From Ammonifex thiophilus (GTDB lineage Bacteria > Bacillota > Desulfotomaculia > Desulfotomaculales > Ammonificaceae), in the NCBI RefSeq assembly GCF_003368535.1, contig NZ_QSLN01000003.1, forward strand, positions 1 to 64,000: 64,000 nt of DNA, given 5' to 3'. The position numbers were made by a program, and so were the translations under genes. The notes below the pieces were generated by a model. It saw only the letters and a program-made list of their open reading frames with translations. It was not told the DNA's origin and ran no database searches. Positions 47,633 to 57,823 of this stretch are shown here, one piece after another; the stretch's first letter is position 1; every line of letters starts with the position of its first letter.

Positions 47633-48940
47633 ATGCAACTCGGCCAGCAAATAGTTTTGGAGATAACCGATCTTAACCATGCCGGAGAGGGCGTAGGGCG
47701 GTTTTCCGGCCTGGTGGTCTTCGTTCCCTTCGCCCTGCCCGGAGAAAGAGTGCGGGCAAGGGTGACGGAGATAAAAAAGAACTACGCCCGGGCCCGTCCA
47801 GAAAAAATTCTTTCCCCATCGCCCGACCGGGTTCTCCCTCCTTGTCCCTCCTTCGGCTCTTGCGGCGGCTGCCAGCTCCTGCACCTAGACTATGAGCACC
47901 AGCTGCGTTTCAAGAACGAAGTGGTAGAAAACGCTCTTTCACGGTTGGGCAAGCTCAAGGAGATCGAAGTCAAGCCCATTTGGGGCATGGAAAACCCATG
48001 GCATTACCGCAACAAGGTGCGCTTGCACGTGGCCTGGGAAGGCCGAAAGCCGATTCTAGGACTTTACGCTCCCAGCTCGCACGTCATAGGTCACCGTGTA
48101 GATCAGAACGCTTGTCACCTGCTGGACGAGCAATTGAATGCTTTGGCTCGAGCTCTGGCCAGGCTAATGAGAAAACATGCCGAAGCGTTCGTTGGCCTCA
48201 CAGCGGTTAGCCTGCGCCTGGCGGCCGGCACCGGAGAAACCATGGTAGTGCTAGAAGGAGACGGCAACCATGTTGAATGGAAACAATTTATAAAAGAGCT
48301 GACCGCCGCAACATCGGTGAGCACAGTGGTGAAGGTAAGGGCTAGGAGAAAAGAGGAAGTTTTATACGGAAAAGGATATATCACCGCCCTGCTTGACGGT
48401 CTTAGTTTCAGATTTTCGGCCCTTTCTTTTTACCAGGTGAATTACGTCCAGACCAGCAAGCTTTACTCTAAGGTCCTGGAGTACGCTTCCCTTTCAGGTC
48501 GGGAGCAAGTGGTCGATGCCTACTGCGGGGTGGGCACTATTGCCTTATTTTTAGCCCGAAAGGCGGCCCGGGTGGTAGGCATAGAAATCTCGCCCGAAGC
48601 GGTGGCTTTGGCTTCGGTCAACGCCGCTCAGAATGGCCTGAACCATGTCTCCTTTATAAAGGGAGCTGCCGAGGAAGTGCTGCCGGAATTGCTGGAGCGA
48701 GAAGGAGCGTTCGATCTGGTGGTGCTGGACCCGCCCCGCCAGGGAGTGAAGTGGGCCGCGCTGGAGTCTCTGGCCAAAGCCCGAATTCCGCGGGTGATTT
48801 ACGTTTCCTGTAACCCCGCCACCTTAGCCCGTGATTTGAGCTTCTTGTCCGCTCAGGGTTACCGGGTGGAAGAAGTACAGCCGGTGGATATGTTTCCCCA
48901 CACCTTCCACATCGAGTGCGTGGCTTATCTTTGCCGGTAA
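47633..48940 (+). CDS. rlmD: 23S rRNA (uracil-5-)-methyltransferase, RlmD/TrmA family, 435 aa
   Basis: N-terminal TRAM domain (VLEITDLNHAGEGVGRFSGL), iron-sulfur Cys set CPSFGSCGGC, SAM motif VVDAYCGVGTIALFLA, LVVLDPPRQGVK and the catalytic Cys in YVSCNPATLARDL. Start ATG at 47633 after AAAGGAGC. Modifies 23S rRNA uridines (RlmCD-type). Its 3' end overlaps the convergent spmA end by 16 bp. Confidence 0.92.
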   Translation: MQLGQQIVLEITDLNHAGEGVGRFSGLVVFVPFALPGERVRARVTEIKKNYARARPEKILSPSPDRVLPPCPSFGSCGGCQLLHLDYEHQLRFKNEVVENALSRLGKLKEIEVKPIWGMENPWHYRNKVRLHVAWEGRKPILGLYAPSSHVIGHRVDQNACHLLDEQLNALARALARLMRKHAEAFVGLTAVSLRLAAGTGETMVVLEGDGNHVEWKQFIKELTAATSVSTVVKVRARRKEEVLYGKGYITALLDGLSFRFSALSFYQVNYVQTSKLYSKVLEYASLSGREQVVDAYCGVGTIALFLARKAARVVGIEISPEAVALASVNAAQNGLNHVSFIKGAAEEVLPELLEREGAFDLVVLDPPRQGVKWAALESLAKARIPRVIYVSCNPATLARDLSFLSAQGYRVEEVQPVDMFPHTFHIECVAYLCR

Positions 48941-49509
48941 AAGCGGCGGAACAAAGCGTCGGTTACCACAGCCACTATCATGCCGCAAGCGGTAGCTAAG
49001 ACCGTAGTGCTGATTATAGCAGCAGGCTCCTTAGAACCGTAAAGGGCTCTTACCCCGATTATGGTAGTGGGAATTAAAGTGACGCAGGCGGTGTTAAGGG
49101 CCAGAAAAGTGCACATGGCGGGAGTGGCCTCCTCTGGCCGCGGGTTTAGCTTCTGCATCTCCCGCATGGCCAGCAGACCCGCCGGCGTAGCTGCGTTTCC
49201 CAGGCCCAAGAGGTTGGCGCTCAGGTTAAGAATTATGGCGCCCATAGCAGGATGCTGGGGAGGAATGGAAGGAAAGAGGAAACACAATAAAGGCTTCAAG
49301 AGCCGGGCCAGGAAGGCCACGATACCCGCTGCCTCCGCTACCCGCATGACTCCTAGCCAAAAGGTTATGATGGCAATAAGGCCGAGCGAAGTCTCCACCG
49401 CCACCTTGGCCCCGTCCAGAATGGCGGTGGTGACGACCGCTGTCTTTCCCTGAATCATCGCTACTAGAATTCCAGAAACTACAAGCAGAAACCAGAACCA
49501 GTTGACCAA
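48925..49509 (-). CDS. spmA: Spore maturation protein A, 194 aa
   Basis: Membrane protein of the nucleoside-recognition family: LGLIAIITFWLGVMRVAEAA, ILNLSANLLGLGNAATPAGL, then AMCTFLALNTACVTLIPTTI. Needed with SpmB for spore-core dehydration in Bacillus. spmB normally follows directly but here lies at 29500, 19 kb away in the same orientation. ytfJ is upstream, as usual. Confidence 0.92.
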   Translation of the reverse strand: MVNWFWFLLVVSGILVAMIQGKTAVVTTAILDGAKVAVETSLGLIAIITFWLGVMRVAEAAGIVAFLARLLKPLLCFLFPSIPPQHPAMGAIILNLSANLLGLGNAATPAGLLAMREMQKLNPRPEEATPAMCTFLALNTACVTLIPTTIIGVRALYGSKEPAAIISTTVLATACGMIVAVVTDALFRRFYRQR

Positions 49510-49568
49510 GCTGAACCCCCTCCCCTTCTACTTTCAAGGTTATGCAATTAAGGGAGGGGTTAGAAGTC

Positions 49569-49982
49569 TTAGCTGGGGTTAACTTCTGGCTGCAGCCGCT
49601 GGCGGTCCCGGTCGCGGCGGCGCATTTCCTCGATCCTTTCCAGCACCTGGGGAGCCAGGTCTACCAGGCGCTCGGCCAAGTGGTTGCCTTCCACAGGTAA
49701 AAGGCGCACGTTGCTCCCGTTTACCACCAGGAAGCCCACCGGCTGAACCGAAACCCCGGCACCGCTACCGCCACCGAAGGGGAGCTCTCCGTACTCTGGG
49801 TGCCGGCGCTCGGGAGTAAAGGCGCTTCCGCCGGCGGCGAAGCCACAGGCCACGCGCGACACGGGTATGATCACCGTTCCGTCAGGAGTTTCCACCGGGT
49901 CGCCCACCACTGTGTTCACTTCGATCATGCTCCTCAGGTTCTCCATAGCTGTGCGCATGAGGCCCTCAATCGGGTGCTCCAC
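49569..49982 (-). CDS. ytfJ: Sporulation protein YtfJ (GerW), 137 aa
   Basis: Typical GerW sequence: ENLRSMIEVNTVVGDPVETP, GTVIIPVSRVACGFAAGGS, GGGSGAGVSVQPVGFLVV. Small sporulation protein needed for germination in Bacillus. Clustered with DUF2953 and spmA, the standard neighbourhood. Confidence 0.92.
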   Translation of the reverse strand: MEHPIEGLMRTAMENLRSMIEVNTVVGDPVETPDGTVIIPVSRVACGFAAGGSAFTPERRHPEYGELPFGGGSGAGVSVQPVGFLVVNGSNVRLLPVEGNHLAERLVDLAPQVLERIEEMRRRDRDRQRLQPEVNPS

Positions 49983-50056
49983 CTTTTCCTCACCTCGGTA
50001 AAGGAAGCATTGGCGTTATTAATATGACTCCTGTAGCAAAACAGTATGCGTCGAAC

Positions 50057-50398
50057 TCAGCAGGTGAGGTGAAGAGCGGCCACCACCCGTTTACCTTGGG
50101 CTAAAAGCTCGTTGTATTTGCGACAAGCTTCGGCTGTAGGGAGGGCGATGAGATCAATGCCGCGCTCAGCCAAGGAACTTTTTACCTCCGGCAATACCCG
50201 GACCACACCGTAAGCCCCGGTGCCGATAACCAGAACTTCGGGATGGACCTTGAGTGCCTCGGTGAGGTCGGACAAAGCCACTTCGTGTCCTCGCTGGCGC
50301 CACCAGGAAAGCACCCGGTCTGGAAAGATGAGGATGTCTTGGTGGTAAGTTTTGCCTTCGACGATCACTTCCCCGAAGCTGTATTTATCTACCCGCAT
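50057..50398 (-). CDS. Mth938/DUF498-like protein, 113 aa
   Basis: ATG at 50398 follows GGGAGGAGG. Mth938 core: YSFGEVIVEGKTYHQDILIF, EVLVIGTGAYGVVRVLPEVK, then IDLIALPTAEACRKYNELLA. Fold known, function not. Overlaps the DUF2953 gene by 14 bp. Confidence 0.82.
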   Translation of the reverse strand: MRVDKYSFGEVIVEGKTYHQDILIFPDRVLSWWRQRGHEVALSDLTEALKVHPEVLVIGTGAYGVVRVLPEVKSSLAERGIDLIALPTAEACRKYNELLAQGKRVVAALHLTC

Positions 50399-50924
50399 CC
50401 CTCCTCCCTCCCCGGTAAAGATGTAAGAGCCATCGCAAAAGCCGCAATCCTTTGAGTAGCGGCACACTGGCTGTAAGTTCGAAGCGTGTAGACCAGGTGC
50501 GAGCCAAGAAGTTAGGAATCACTACCGTTTCATAGTTAAGCTTTTCCGGCCGGAGGAAGTAGTTTAGTAAAAAGCTTTGCCCCGCCCATAAAAGGCCAGC
50601 AAGCCAGCCGGTGCTCGCTGCCTCTCCCGTTCCTACAGAGGTGTGCCAGACGCACTTCTCTATCTGTAGCTCCGGTAAAAGCTTCTTCACAAGGCGAAGC
50701 CACTTCATTAAAAGCCTCCAGTTGCCCGGGGTAAAGCCTTCTGACTTTCTCTCCCCGGCGGGGAAGACAAAACGACAAAGCCTTATGCCTGCCGGGGCCT
50801 TCACGGTCAGGCTGAAGTGCGACTGTTCCTTCCCCTCAGAGAAATCTAACTGGAGGCGAAGGCGACTTTTTAAAGTAAGGGCAACCGTCGCCGCTACCAA
50901 AACCAAGAACCAGAGCTTAAGCAC
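50385..50924 (-). CDS. DUF2953 membrane-associated protein, 179 aa
   Basis: N-terminal hydrophobic segment (LWFLVLVAATVALTLKS) and beta-rich domain, with the DUF2953 C-terminal pattern TRFELTASVPLLKGLRLLRW. Usually found next to ytfJ in spore-formers, as here. Confidence 0.8.
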   Translation of the reverse strand: MLKLWFLVLVAATVALTLKSRLRLQLDFSEGKEQSHFSLTVKAPAGIRLCRFVFPAGERKSEGFTPGNWRLLMKWLRLVKKLLPELQIEKCVWHTSVGTGEAASTGWLAGLLWAGQSFLLNYFLRPEKLNYETVVIPNFLARTWSTRFELTASVPLLKGLRLLRWLLHLYRGGRRDAGR

Positions 50925-50942
50925 TGGAAAATCCCCTCAAAC

Positions 50943-51917
50943 TTAGAGGTTAAGCGCCTCCCGCACCCGTGCCAAAGTGGCGTTGGCCACCGCCCTGGCC
51001 TTCCCCTTTCCCTCTTCCAGAACCTCCCGGAGGTAGTCCGGCCGGGCCATTATCTCCGCCCGCTTCTCCCTGATGGGAGCGAGGCGCCTATCCAGGACCA
51101 TTGCCAGCTCCTTTTTGCAGGCCACGCAGCCTATCTCCCCTCGTCGACAGGCGGTCTCGATATCCCTGGCCCTCTCCGGCTGGTAGATCCGGTGGTATTG
51201 AAACACTGTGCAGACCTCCGGGTGGCCCGGGTCGTGTTTGTGAATACGGGCCGGGTCGGTAACCATTCGGTTCACCAGATTGGCCAACTCCTCGGCGGAA
51301 GCGGTAAGCGGGATCACATTACGGTAGCTCTTGCTCATTTTCTGCCCGTCGATTCCCGGCACCAGCTTCACCTCGGCCAGTATGCCTTGAGGTTCCGGGA
51401 AAATAGGGGCGTAGAGGTAGTTGAAGCGCCGGGCTATCTCGCGGCAGAGTTCTATGTGCGGCAGCTGGTCTTCCCCCACCGGAACCCCCTCGGCCAGGTA
51501 GATCAAAATGTCCGCCGCCTGCAGAAGCGGATAGCCCAAGAAGCCGTAAGTAGTAATATCCTTCCCCAGCGCCTTGAGTTTACGCACCTGGTCCTTGTAG
51601 GTGGGTACCCGCTCCAGCCAAGAAAGGGGGGTGAACATGGAGAAGATGAGGTGCAGCTCGGCGTGAGCGGGCACGTGCGACTGAACGAAGATGACGCTTT
51701 TCTCCGGGTCAAGTCCTACCGCCAGCCAGTCGGCCACCATAGCGTAGGTGTACTCTTTGATGCTCCGGGGGTTTTCGTACTCGGTGGTTAGCGCGTGCCA
51801 GTCGGCAACGAAAAAGAAGCATTCGTGTTCTTTTTGCAGTTCCAGCCAGTTTTCCAGCACGCACAGGTGCCCCAGGTGCAGATAACCGGTAGGACGCATA
51901 CCACTTAAGATCCGCAA
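50943..51917 (-). CDS. trpS: Tryptophanyl-tRNA synthetase, 324 aa
   Basis: Class I signatures GYLHLGH (HIGH) near residue 12 and GQKMSKS (KMSKS) near 195; ATGFLGYPLLQAADIL-type tryptophan pocket (YGFLGYPLLQAADILIYLAE). Standard length. Charges tRNA-Trp. Confidence 0.96.
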   Translation of the reverse strand: MRILSGMRPTGYLHLGHLCVLENWLELQKEHECFFFVADWHALTTEYENPRSIKEYTYAMVADWLAVGLDPEKSVIFVQSHVPAHAELHLIFSMFTPLSWLERVPTYKDQVRKLKALGKDITTYGFLGYPLLQAADILIYLAEGVPVGEDQLPHIELCREIARRFNYLYAPIFPEPQGILAEVKLVPGIDGQKMSKSYRNVIPLTASAEELANLVNRMVTDPARIHKHDPGHPEVCTVFQYHRIYQPERARDIETACRRGEIGCVACKKELAMVLDRRLAPIREKRAEIMARPDYLREVLEEGKGKARAVANATLARVREALNL

Positions 51918-51935
51918 ATCTTCTCGACACCTCCG

Positions 51936-52559
51936 TCAGAAGCCGCTTACGGCTTGAGCTAAGCGCACAAAGAGGTATAACACCGGCTTAACCACTATCT
52001 CCAGGTAAAGAGAAATTACCCCGGTTAAAATAAGTAAAAGCAAGATTATAACGCCGTACTGCTCATAGCGCAAAAGCCAGTTCATCTCCAGCGGCAGGAG
52101 ACTTACCAGCACTTTGGAACCGTCCAGTGGCGGAACGGGCAGAAGGTTAAAGAGGGCCAGAACCACGTTTATAGCGACTATTCCTCGCAAAACCAGTCCC
52201 AGAGGGTCGGTCTTCACCCCCCACAACCCCCACAGCAGAGCTCCGACGAAAGCCACTACCAGATTGGCCGCTGGGCCAGCCAGAGAAACCCAGAACATGC
52301 CCCAGCGCATGCCGATGCGAAAATAGTAAGGGTTTACCGGTACAGGCTTGGCCCAGCCGAACCCAGCTAGGAAGAGCAAGATTAGTCCTATGGGATCGAT
52401 GTGGGCCAAGGGATTTAGCGTAAGCCGACCGGAGGCTCTGGGGGTAGGGTCGCCCAGGGCATCAGCCACCTTACCGTGAGCGTACTCGTGCACGCTTAAG
52501 CCCAGCATGATTCCCGGGACAAGGGAAAGCATATACTGAAAACTGGGAAGCGTGAACAA
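51936..52559 (-). CDS. Site-2 protease family (M50) membrane metalloprotease, 207 aa
   Basis: TTG at 52559 follows AAAGGAG with a 9-base spacer. Zinc motif HEYAHG and the distal [14 protein letters not shown] (NxxPxxPLDG) of YwhC-type peptidases, within five or six helices. Probably intramembrane protease of unknown substrate. Confidence 0.9.
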   Translation of the reverse strand: MFTLPSFQYMLSLVPGIMLGLSVHEYAHGKVADALGDPTPRASGRLTLNPLAHIDPIGLILLFLAGFGWAKPVPVNPYYFRIGMRWGMFWVSLAGPAANLVVAFVGALLWGLWGVKTDPLGLVLRGIVAINVVLALFNLLPVPPLDGSKVLVSLLPLEMNWLLRYEQYGVIILLLLILTGVISLYLEIVVKPVLYLFVRLAQAVSGF

Positions 52560-52576
52560 TTCGTTCGGCTCCTTTC

Positions 52577-54886
52577 CTACGAAGTTAAACCTAGCAGCCG
52601 CTTGAGCCAATAACTATCTTCCTGGCCGAGAAAGTCGCCGGAAGGGTTTTTTAGGAACGCCTTTATTTTATCGGCTAATTCGGCCTCGATGGCGTATCGC
52701 CGGCAGAATTCGGCGGCTCTTTCCTCTCCAGCCAGGTAGCAAAAAGCCAGCAAGAGGTAAAACCATTTTTTACTGCTTTGGGATCCCCTCCATTCCCGCT
52801 CCAGCGTCACTGCTAGGGAGCTTGCCCGGCCATAGTCCAGCCCGGGGAAGAGCCGGGACCAAACCCCCGTCTCAGCCAGTCGGCTTAGAAAAAGGGGTAC
52901 ATTAGGTCCTTCAAGCCCCAGTTTAATTTCCTCCCATAACTTCTCCCCTGGTACCTGCTCGAGCTTCCCCTCTTGCAGTGCCTCGCGCAGAAAGCGGGCG
53001 GTCTCCCTCTCGATAAGAAAGTTTAACTCGGCCGCCAGACGCAGGATGCGCACGATGCGCAGCGAGTTTTCCCGGAAGCTGTAACTGTGTAAAACGCGCA
53101 GGAGACCGTTTTTTAAGTCATTTTGCCCACCGAAGAAGTCTACCAACACTCCGAAGCGGTGGGGCGTAAGGGCTATGGCCAAGGCGTCGATGGTGAAATC
53201 TTGTTGATAAAGCTCCTGGCGTAGGAGGGAGTTGGGCAAAGGGTTCCCGGTAGCATCGTACTCCAGGAAGGAAGGCTTGAGCTGCCGGAGGTGAAAGCAA
53301 AAGTTCTCCAGGCAAATCCTACCATCTTTCGCTTGAGCCGACTTGCCCAGCTCTTCGTAGAGCTTCTCCACCTCGCCGTCGGCGGCCAAGTGGTAAACTG
53401 GCCGTTCTCTCCCCAGCAGAAGGTCGCGCACACTCTCCCCGATGAGATAGATTTCCATCCCCATTCTTTCGGCCAATCTCCCTGCTTCCTCCAGGAAGCC
53501 GAGGACGGCCGGGGGGAGGTGCTTGCGTAGCACGGTGCGCGCGTCCCAGCGCTGACCCAGCGGAGAAAGGGGGAGGAAGAGATAAGAGAAGGCGGGTCGG
53601 AAATTCCGGTGCAGGGTTTTGAGGATATCCGTACGGGAAACGATCCCGACCAATCTGTCCCCTTCCACCACCGGTAAACGCCCAATATCGTGCTGCACCA
53701 GTAGCGCCTGGGCCTCGCGCACGGGAACCTGGGGAGAAACGGTAACCACCTGGCGGCTCATGTAGCCCTTGACCGGAGCATGTCCCAAGCCGCTCAGTTT
53801 CGCCTTCTCCACATCCCTCCGGGAGATAATCCCTACCAGTTTCCCTCCCTCTACCACCGGCAGGCCACTATGTCCGTAGCGCAGCATTATCTGCCCCGCT
53901 TCGGTAACCGAAGTTTCTGGCGTGACTGTCTTCACCGGGGAGGTCATTATTTCCCCCACGGTGAGAGGTGGCCGCAACTGCTGGTTAAGCCAGGCTAAAA
54001 GCCTGAGCTTTATTTCCTCGAGATCTGCCCCCTTGATAGCGGCCGAAGCAGCCTGGGCGTGTCCGCCCCCGCCCAGGGAGCGAAGGACTTCCCCCACGTC
54101 GATCTCTGGCGAAGCTGCCCTCCCCACCACGTAGACCCGGTCTTCCATCTCCACTATCACAAAGGCTACGTCCGGACGCTCTATCTCGGCCAGGCGGTGC
54201 GTGAGCAAAGCTAAACCCTCGATAAACTCCCCTACCTTGGCCTTGGAGAGCAACACCTTGAGGCCGTTGATGGAGTGTCTTTCGGCGTTGAGCAGGAGGG
54301 CCTTGAAGAGACGCTTTTGCTCTTCGGTTAGAGGGCGCCCCAGAAAGTTGGCCACTATGCCCAGGTTCCCTCCCTTTTCTAGGAGGAAGGTCACCGCGCG
54401 CAGATCCCGGGTAGTGGTGCAGGGGAAGAGCAGGCTCCCCGTATCCTCGTAAATCCCCAGGAGCAGCACCGTGGCTTCAAAGGGGGAAAGGGGGACCTTT
54501 TTCTTTTCTATTTCTTCCACCAAAAGGGTGGTAGCCGCCCCCACCATGGCCACCACTTCTTTCGACCCCTTCACATCTCCCTCCGCGGCCGGGTGATGGT
54601 CATAGATGTGGATTTCCAGTCCCGGGGAGTCCAAAAGCTTGGCCAAAGGGCCTAGGCGCCGGACGTTGCGGGTATCTACCAGAATGAGACGCCGCACCCC
54701 TTCAAGCTTTAACCCCCGTGCCTCTTCTATTCCCAAAGCGTCCTTATGCAGGGCCAAAAAAGTTTCCACTCCCGGCGCGGCCTTGCCAGGAAGCACCATT
54801 CGGGCACCGGGGTAGAGCTTGCTGGCTGCCACCATGGCTGCCAAACCGTCAAAATCGGTCATTTGGTGGGTGGTAATTACTTCCAT
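52577..54886 (-). CDS. DHH-CBS-polyA-polymerase/tRNA nucleotidyltransferase-like fusion, 769 aa
   Basis: Domains: DHH phosphoesterase (TTHQMTDFDGLAAMVAASKL, IYDHHPAAEGD), DHHA1 (GGGGHAQAASAAI), two CBS repeats (~300-420), then class II nucleotidyltransferase (~445-600) and RNA-binding helices. The nucleotidyltransferase head reads GESVRDLLLGRERPVYHLAA; active enzymes have GGxVRD...DxD, so the second Gly and both catalytic Asp are missing. The later DFTIDALAIAL and RIVRILRLAAEL motifs remain. Active DHH-CBS-CCA fusions are known in deep-branching bacteria; this one looks inactive for nucleotide transfer. Confidence 0.85.
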   Translation of the reverse strand: MEVITTHQMTDFDGLAAMVAASKLYPGARMVLPGKAAPGVETFLALHKDALGIEEARGLKLEGVRRLILVDTRNVRRLGPLAKLLDSPGLEIHIYDHHPAAEGDVKGSKEVVAMVGAATTLLVEEIEKKKVPLSPFEATVLLLGIYEDTGSLLFPCTTTRDLRAVTFLLEKGGNLGIVANFLGRPLTEEQKRLFKALLLNAERHSINGLKVLLSKAKVGEFIEGLALLTHRLAEIERPDVAFVIVEMEDRVYVVGRAASPEIDVGEVLRSLGGGGHAQAASAAIKGADLEEIKLRLLAWLNQQLRPPLTVGEIMTSPVKTVTPETSVTEAGQIMLRYGHSGLPVVEGGKLVGIISRRDVEKAKLSGLGHAPVKGYMSRQVVTVSPQVPVREAQALLVQHDIGRLPVVEGDRLVGIVSRTDILKTLHRNFRPAFSYLFLPLSPLGQRWDARTVLRKHLPPAVLGFLEEAGRLAERMGMEIYLIGESVRDLLLGRERPVYHLAADGEVEKLYEELGKSAQAKDGRICLENFCFHLRQLKPSFLEYDATGNPLPNSLLRQELYQQDFTIDALAIALTPHRFGVLVDFFGGQNDLKNGLLRVLHSYSFRENSLRIVRILRLAAELNFLIERETARFLREALQEGKLEQVPGEKLWEEIKLGLEGPNVPLFLSRLAETGVWSRLFPGLDYGRASSLAVTLEREWRGSQSSKKWFYLLLAFCYLAGEERAAEFCRRYAIEAELADKIKAFLKNPSGDFLGQEDSYWLKRLLGLTS

Positions 54887-56184
54887 AGGCGCTCCGGCAC
54901 GCGGTCATGGCTTATGAGATCCTCTAAGGTCTCGCGTGCCACTATGAGATCCACCTCTCCCCTTCGCACCAGCACCATAGCGGGCCGAGGAAGGCGATTG
55001 TAGTTCATGGACATGGAGTAGTTGTAAGCGCCGGTGGCAAAGACGGCTAGGATGTCTCCCGGCTGCGGATAGGGTAACTTAACGGCCGGGATGAGAATAT
55101 CTCCAGATTCACAGCACTTCCCGGCTACCGCCACCTCCACGGCTGGAGGCTCTAACATCCGGTTGGCCAGTACCGCCTCGTAGCGGGCCTGGTAGAGGGC
55201 CGGACGGGGGTTATCCGTCATGCCTCCGTCCACCGCCACGTAGGTCCTTACCCCGGGAATTTCTTTAATAGCCCCTACGGTGTAAAGGGTGATTCCTGCC
55301 GGGCCCACAATAGAGCGCCCCGGCTCTACCACTATTCGGGGGAGGGGTAGCCCTTCCTCCCGGCAGGCTTTCTCCACCGCTTCCAAGATGGCTTGTACGT
55401 AGTCTTCTATCGCCGGAGGATCGTCCTCTGCCGTGTAGCGTATGCCCAGGCCCCCGCCCAGATCGAGCTCCTCCATCACCCAACCCGTTTTATACCTCAT
55501 AGAAGCGGCGAAGGCTATCATCACCCGCGCCGCTTCCTGGAAAGGCTCCAGGCGCAAAATTTGCGAACCTATGTGACAGTGCAGCCCCACCAGCTCCAAG
55601 TGGGAAGAAGATAAGGCCCGTCGGACCGCCTCCTCCGCCGCTCCGGTGGCCAGAGGAAAGCCGAACTTGGAGTCGAGTTGGCCCGTGCGAATATATTCGT
55701 GCGTGTGGGCCTCTATGCCTGGTGTCAGGCGTAAGAGAATGGCCGGTCTTTTCCTTAAAGCCCGTGCCCTTTCCTCCAGGAGCTCCAGTTCGTGAAAGTT
55801 ATCCACCACAAAGCGCCCCACACCTAGCTTTAGGCCCATCTCTATCTCTTGGAGGGACTTGTTGTTGCCGTGAAAGTAGAGGCGCTCGGACGGGAAACCG
55901 GCCTTCACGGCGGTGTAAAGCTCCCCCGCCGAGACCACATCGAGGTATAGACCCTCTTCTTGGCAGATCCGGCAAACGGCCAGAGTGAGGAGGGCCTTGC
56001 CCGCGTAGACCACCCGGTTGCCGGGACCCAGCGAACGGAGGTAGCGCCGACAGTTGGCGCGGAAAACTTCCTCGTCAAGCACGTAAAGAGGAGTACCATA
56101 CTCGCGGGCTAAGTGTACCGTATCTACTTCTCCAACCTCTAGGTGGCCAACCGCGTTTACCCGCAATGATTCCGCGATCCTCAT
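54877..56184 (-). CDS. lysA: Diaminopimelate decarboxylase, 435 aa
   Basis: PLP-binding Lys in [11 protein letters not shown], Gly-rich phosphate site [20 protein letters not shown], and the second-subunit Cys [10 protein letters not shown]. Makes L-lysine from meso-DAP. Overlaps trpB2 (ATGA) and the DHH fusion gene, so one operon. Confidence 0.95.
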   Translation of the reverse strand: MRIAESLRVNAVGHLEVGEVDTVHLAREYGTPLYVLDEEVFRANCRRYLRSLGPGNRVVYAGKALLTLAVCRICQEEGLYLDVVSAGELYTAVKAGFPSERLYFHGNNKSLQEIEMGLKLGVGRFVVDNFHELELLEERARALRKRPAILLRLTPGIEAHTHEYIRTGQLDSKFGFPLATGAAEEAVRRALSSSHLELVGLHCHIGSQILRLEPFQEAARVMIAFAASMRYKTGWVMEELDLGGGLGIRYTAEDDPPAIEDYVQAILEAVEKACREEGLPLPRIVVEPGRSIVGPAGITLYTVGAIKEIPGVRTYVAVDGGMTDNPRPALYQARYEAVLANRMLEPPAVEVAVAGKCCESGDILIPAVKLPYPQPGDILAVFATGAYNYSMSMNYNRLPRPAMVLVRRGEVDLIVARETLEDLISHDRVPERLWK

Positions 56185-57542
56185 GCCCTTTCCACCTGCG
56201 GTAGGCTGGAAAGAGACTCTTTAAGCTTTTCCTCCGGCAGAGTGTAGTCTTCTAGTTGGCCTTCCAGGTAAGCAGCATAGGCGGCTAGATCGAAGTGTCC
56301 GTGTCCGCTAAGATTAAACAAAATCACCTTCTTTTCTCCTGCCTCGCGGGCTGCTAGAGCTTCGTCTATGGCTGCTTTGACGGCATGCGCCGACTCCGGA
56401 GCAGGCAGTATACCTTCGGTCTGAGCAAAGAGCGCCGCCGCGTCGAAAACCTGGCGCTGCCCGTAAGCCCGTGCTTCCACGACGCCGTCCGCCACTAACT
56501 GGCAAAGCAAGGGAGCATCGCCATGGTAACGCAGCCCGCCGGCATGTATAGCCGGAGGGATGAAGCCCCTTCCCAAAGTGTACATGTAAAGGAGAGGAGT
56601 AAGGCCTGCCACATCGCCGTAGTCGTACGCCCTTACCCCTCTGGTGAGCGTGGGGCAGGCGGCCGGTTCCACCGCCAGAAAGCGGATCTTCTCTCCCTTA
56701 GTAAGGCAGTCGGCTACCCAGGGGAAGGCTAGACCGGAAAAGTTCGAGCCTCCCCCCACACAACCTATCACTACATCGGGCTTTTCTCCAATTTTCTCCA
56801 TCTGCCGCTTGCTCTCTAGCCCAATGACCGTTTGGTGCAGGAGCACGTGGTTTAAAACGCTTCCCAGAGCGTAGTTGGTGTCTTCATGGGTGGCCGCGTC
56901 TTCCACCGCCTCACTTATAGCGATGCCCAAACTGCCGGGCGAAGAAGGATCCTTTTCCAGAACCTCTTTACCGGAACGAGTACGCGGAGAGGGACTGGGC
57001 AAAACTTCCGCCCCGAAAAGTTGCATCAAGATGCGCCGGTAAGGTTTCTGCTCGTAGCTCACCTTGACCATGTAGACGGTGCACTCGAGTCCGAAAAAGC
57101 GACAGGCCATGGCTAAGGCGCTGCCCCACTGCCCCGCTCCCGTTTCCGTAGCCAAACGTCTTATGCCCGCCTGCCGATTAAAGTAAGCCTGGGGCACAGC
57201 AGTGTTCAACTTGTGGCTTCCCGCCGGACTTATCCCTTCGTGTTTGTAGTAGATGTGGGCCGGCGTGTCCAGATACTTTTCCAAGCGGCGGGCTCGAAAG
57301 AGAGGAGTGGGACGCCACAGGCGGTAGACCTCGCGCACCTCTTCGGGAATCGGTATCCAGCGCTCCCGGGTCATCTCCTGCTCGATGAGGGCCGGAGGAA
57401 ATATGGGAGCCAGGTCCTCAGGCTTCACCACCTCTCCCGTTACGGGATGCAGAGGAGGCTTAGGAAGTCGAGGCAGGTCAGCCTGCAAATTGTACCAGGC
57501 TTCGGGAAGCTCGCGCTCGTCTAAAAGAATCTTGTAACTCAC
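56181..57542 (-). CDS. trpB: TrpB2-type tryptophan synthase beta chain, 453 aa
   Basis: The TrpB2 subgroup is shown by the extended N-terminus ([20 protein letters not shown]), [13 protein letters not shown] (PLP Lys) and [10 protein letters not shown] (phosphate loop). The length (453) exceeds TrpB1 (~400). Condenses indole or scavenged indole with serine; TrpB2 enzymes often act without TrpA, and no trpA is adjacent. Confidence 0.95.
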   Translation of the reverse strand: MSYKILLDERELPEAWYNLQADLPRLPKPPLHPVTGEVVKPEDLAPIFPPALIEQEMTRERWIPIPEEVREVYRLWRPTPLFRARRLEKYLDTPAHIYYKHEGISPAGSHKLNTAVPQAYFNRQAGIRRLATETGAGQWGSALAMACRFFGLECTVYMVKVSYEQKPYRRILMQLFGAEVLPSPSPRTRSGKEVLEKDPSSPGSLGIAISEAVEDAATHEDTNYALGSVLNHVLLHQTVIGLESKRQMEKIGEKPDVVIGCVGGGSNFSGLAFPWVADCLTKGEKIRFLAVEPAACPTLTRGVRAYDYGDVAGLTPLLYMYTLGRGFIPPAIHAGGLRYHGDAPLLCQLVADGVVEARAYGQRQVFDAAALFAQTEGILPAPESAHAVKAAIDEALAAREAGEKKVILFNLSGHGHFDLAAYAAYLEGQLEDYTLPEEKLKESLSSLPQVERA

Positions 57543-57823
57543 CCCTCATCTCCTCTCTACCAGCAAAGTCTTTGGTATTAGCCCCATTTTACGCTACGCA
57601 AAGCCTGGTTAGCAAGCTCCAGGCTTAAAAGCCTAGGAATAAAAAGGTCTTAAGCCGCGTATGCTAATAGCGGCTCCGCTAAAACTCTCTCTCCCCAGCC
57701 AGCGGGTTTCTCCCCGCTGGATTCTTTTTTTCTTGTTCGAGCACCAAGCTTAAGGCTATAATACTTTTCCAAAGACGTCCTTTCCTCTTCCAGCGATACA
57801 GGCCCGGGGGTATTTTTACTTCT
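57543..57823. promoter_or_regulatory. Divergent intergenic region with plus-strand promoter
   Basis: Plus-strand promoter TTGTTC-N18-TATAAT at 57733-57762 for the GGDEF gene. Upstream hairpins AGCCTGG/CCAGGCT, TAGCGG/CCGCTA and CCAGCGGG/CCCCGCTGG followed by a T-run (about 57702-57731) are probably a terminator or leader structures for trpB2. I found no T-box or GEMM signature. Confidence 0.55.

Noticed and set aside
57543-57823. T-box or c-di-GMP riboswitch between trpB2 and the GGDEF gene
   Set aside because: A CGCAAAGCC string near 57597 recalls GEMM, but the rest of the motif is missing, and no T-box AGGGTGGNACCGCG string exists on the minus strand.
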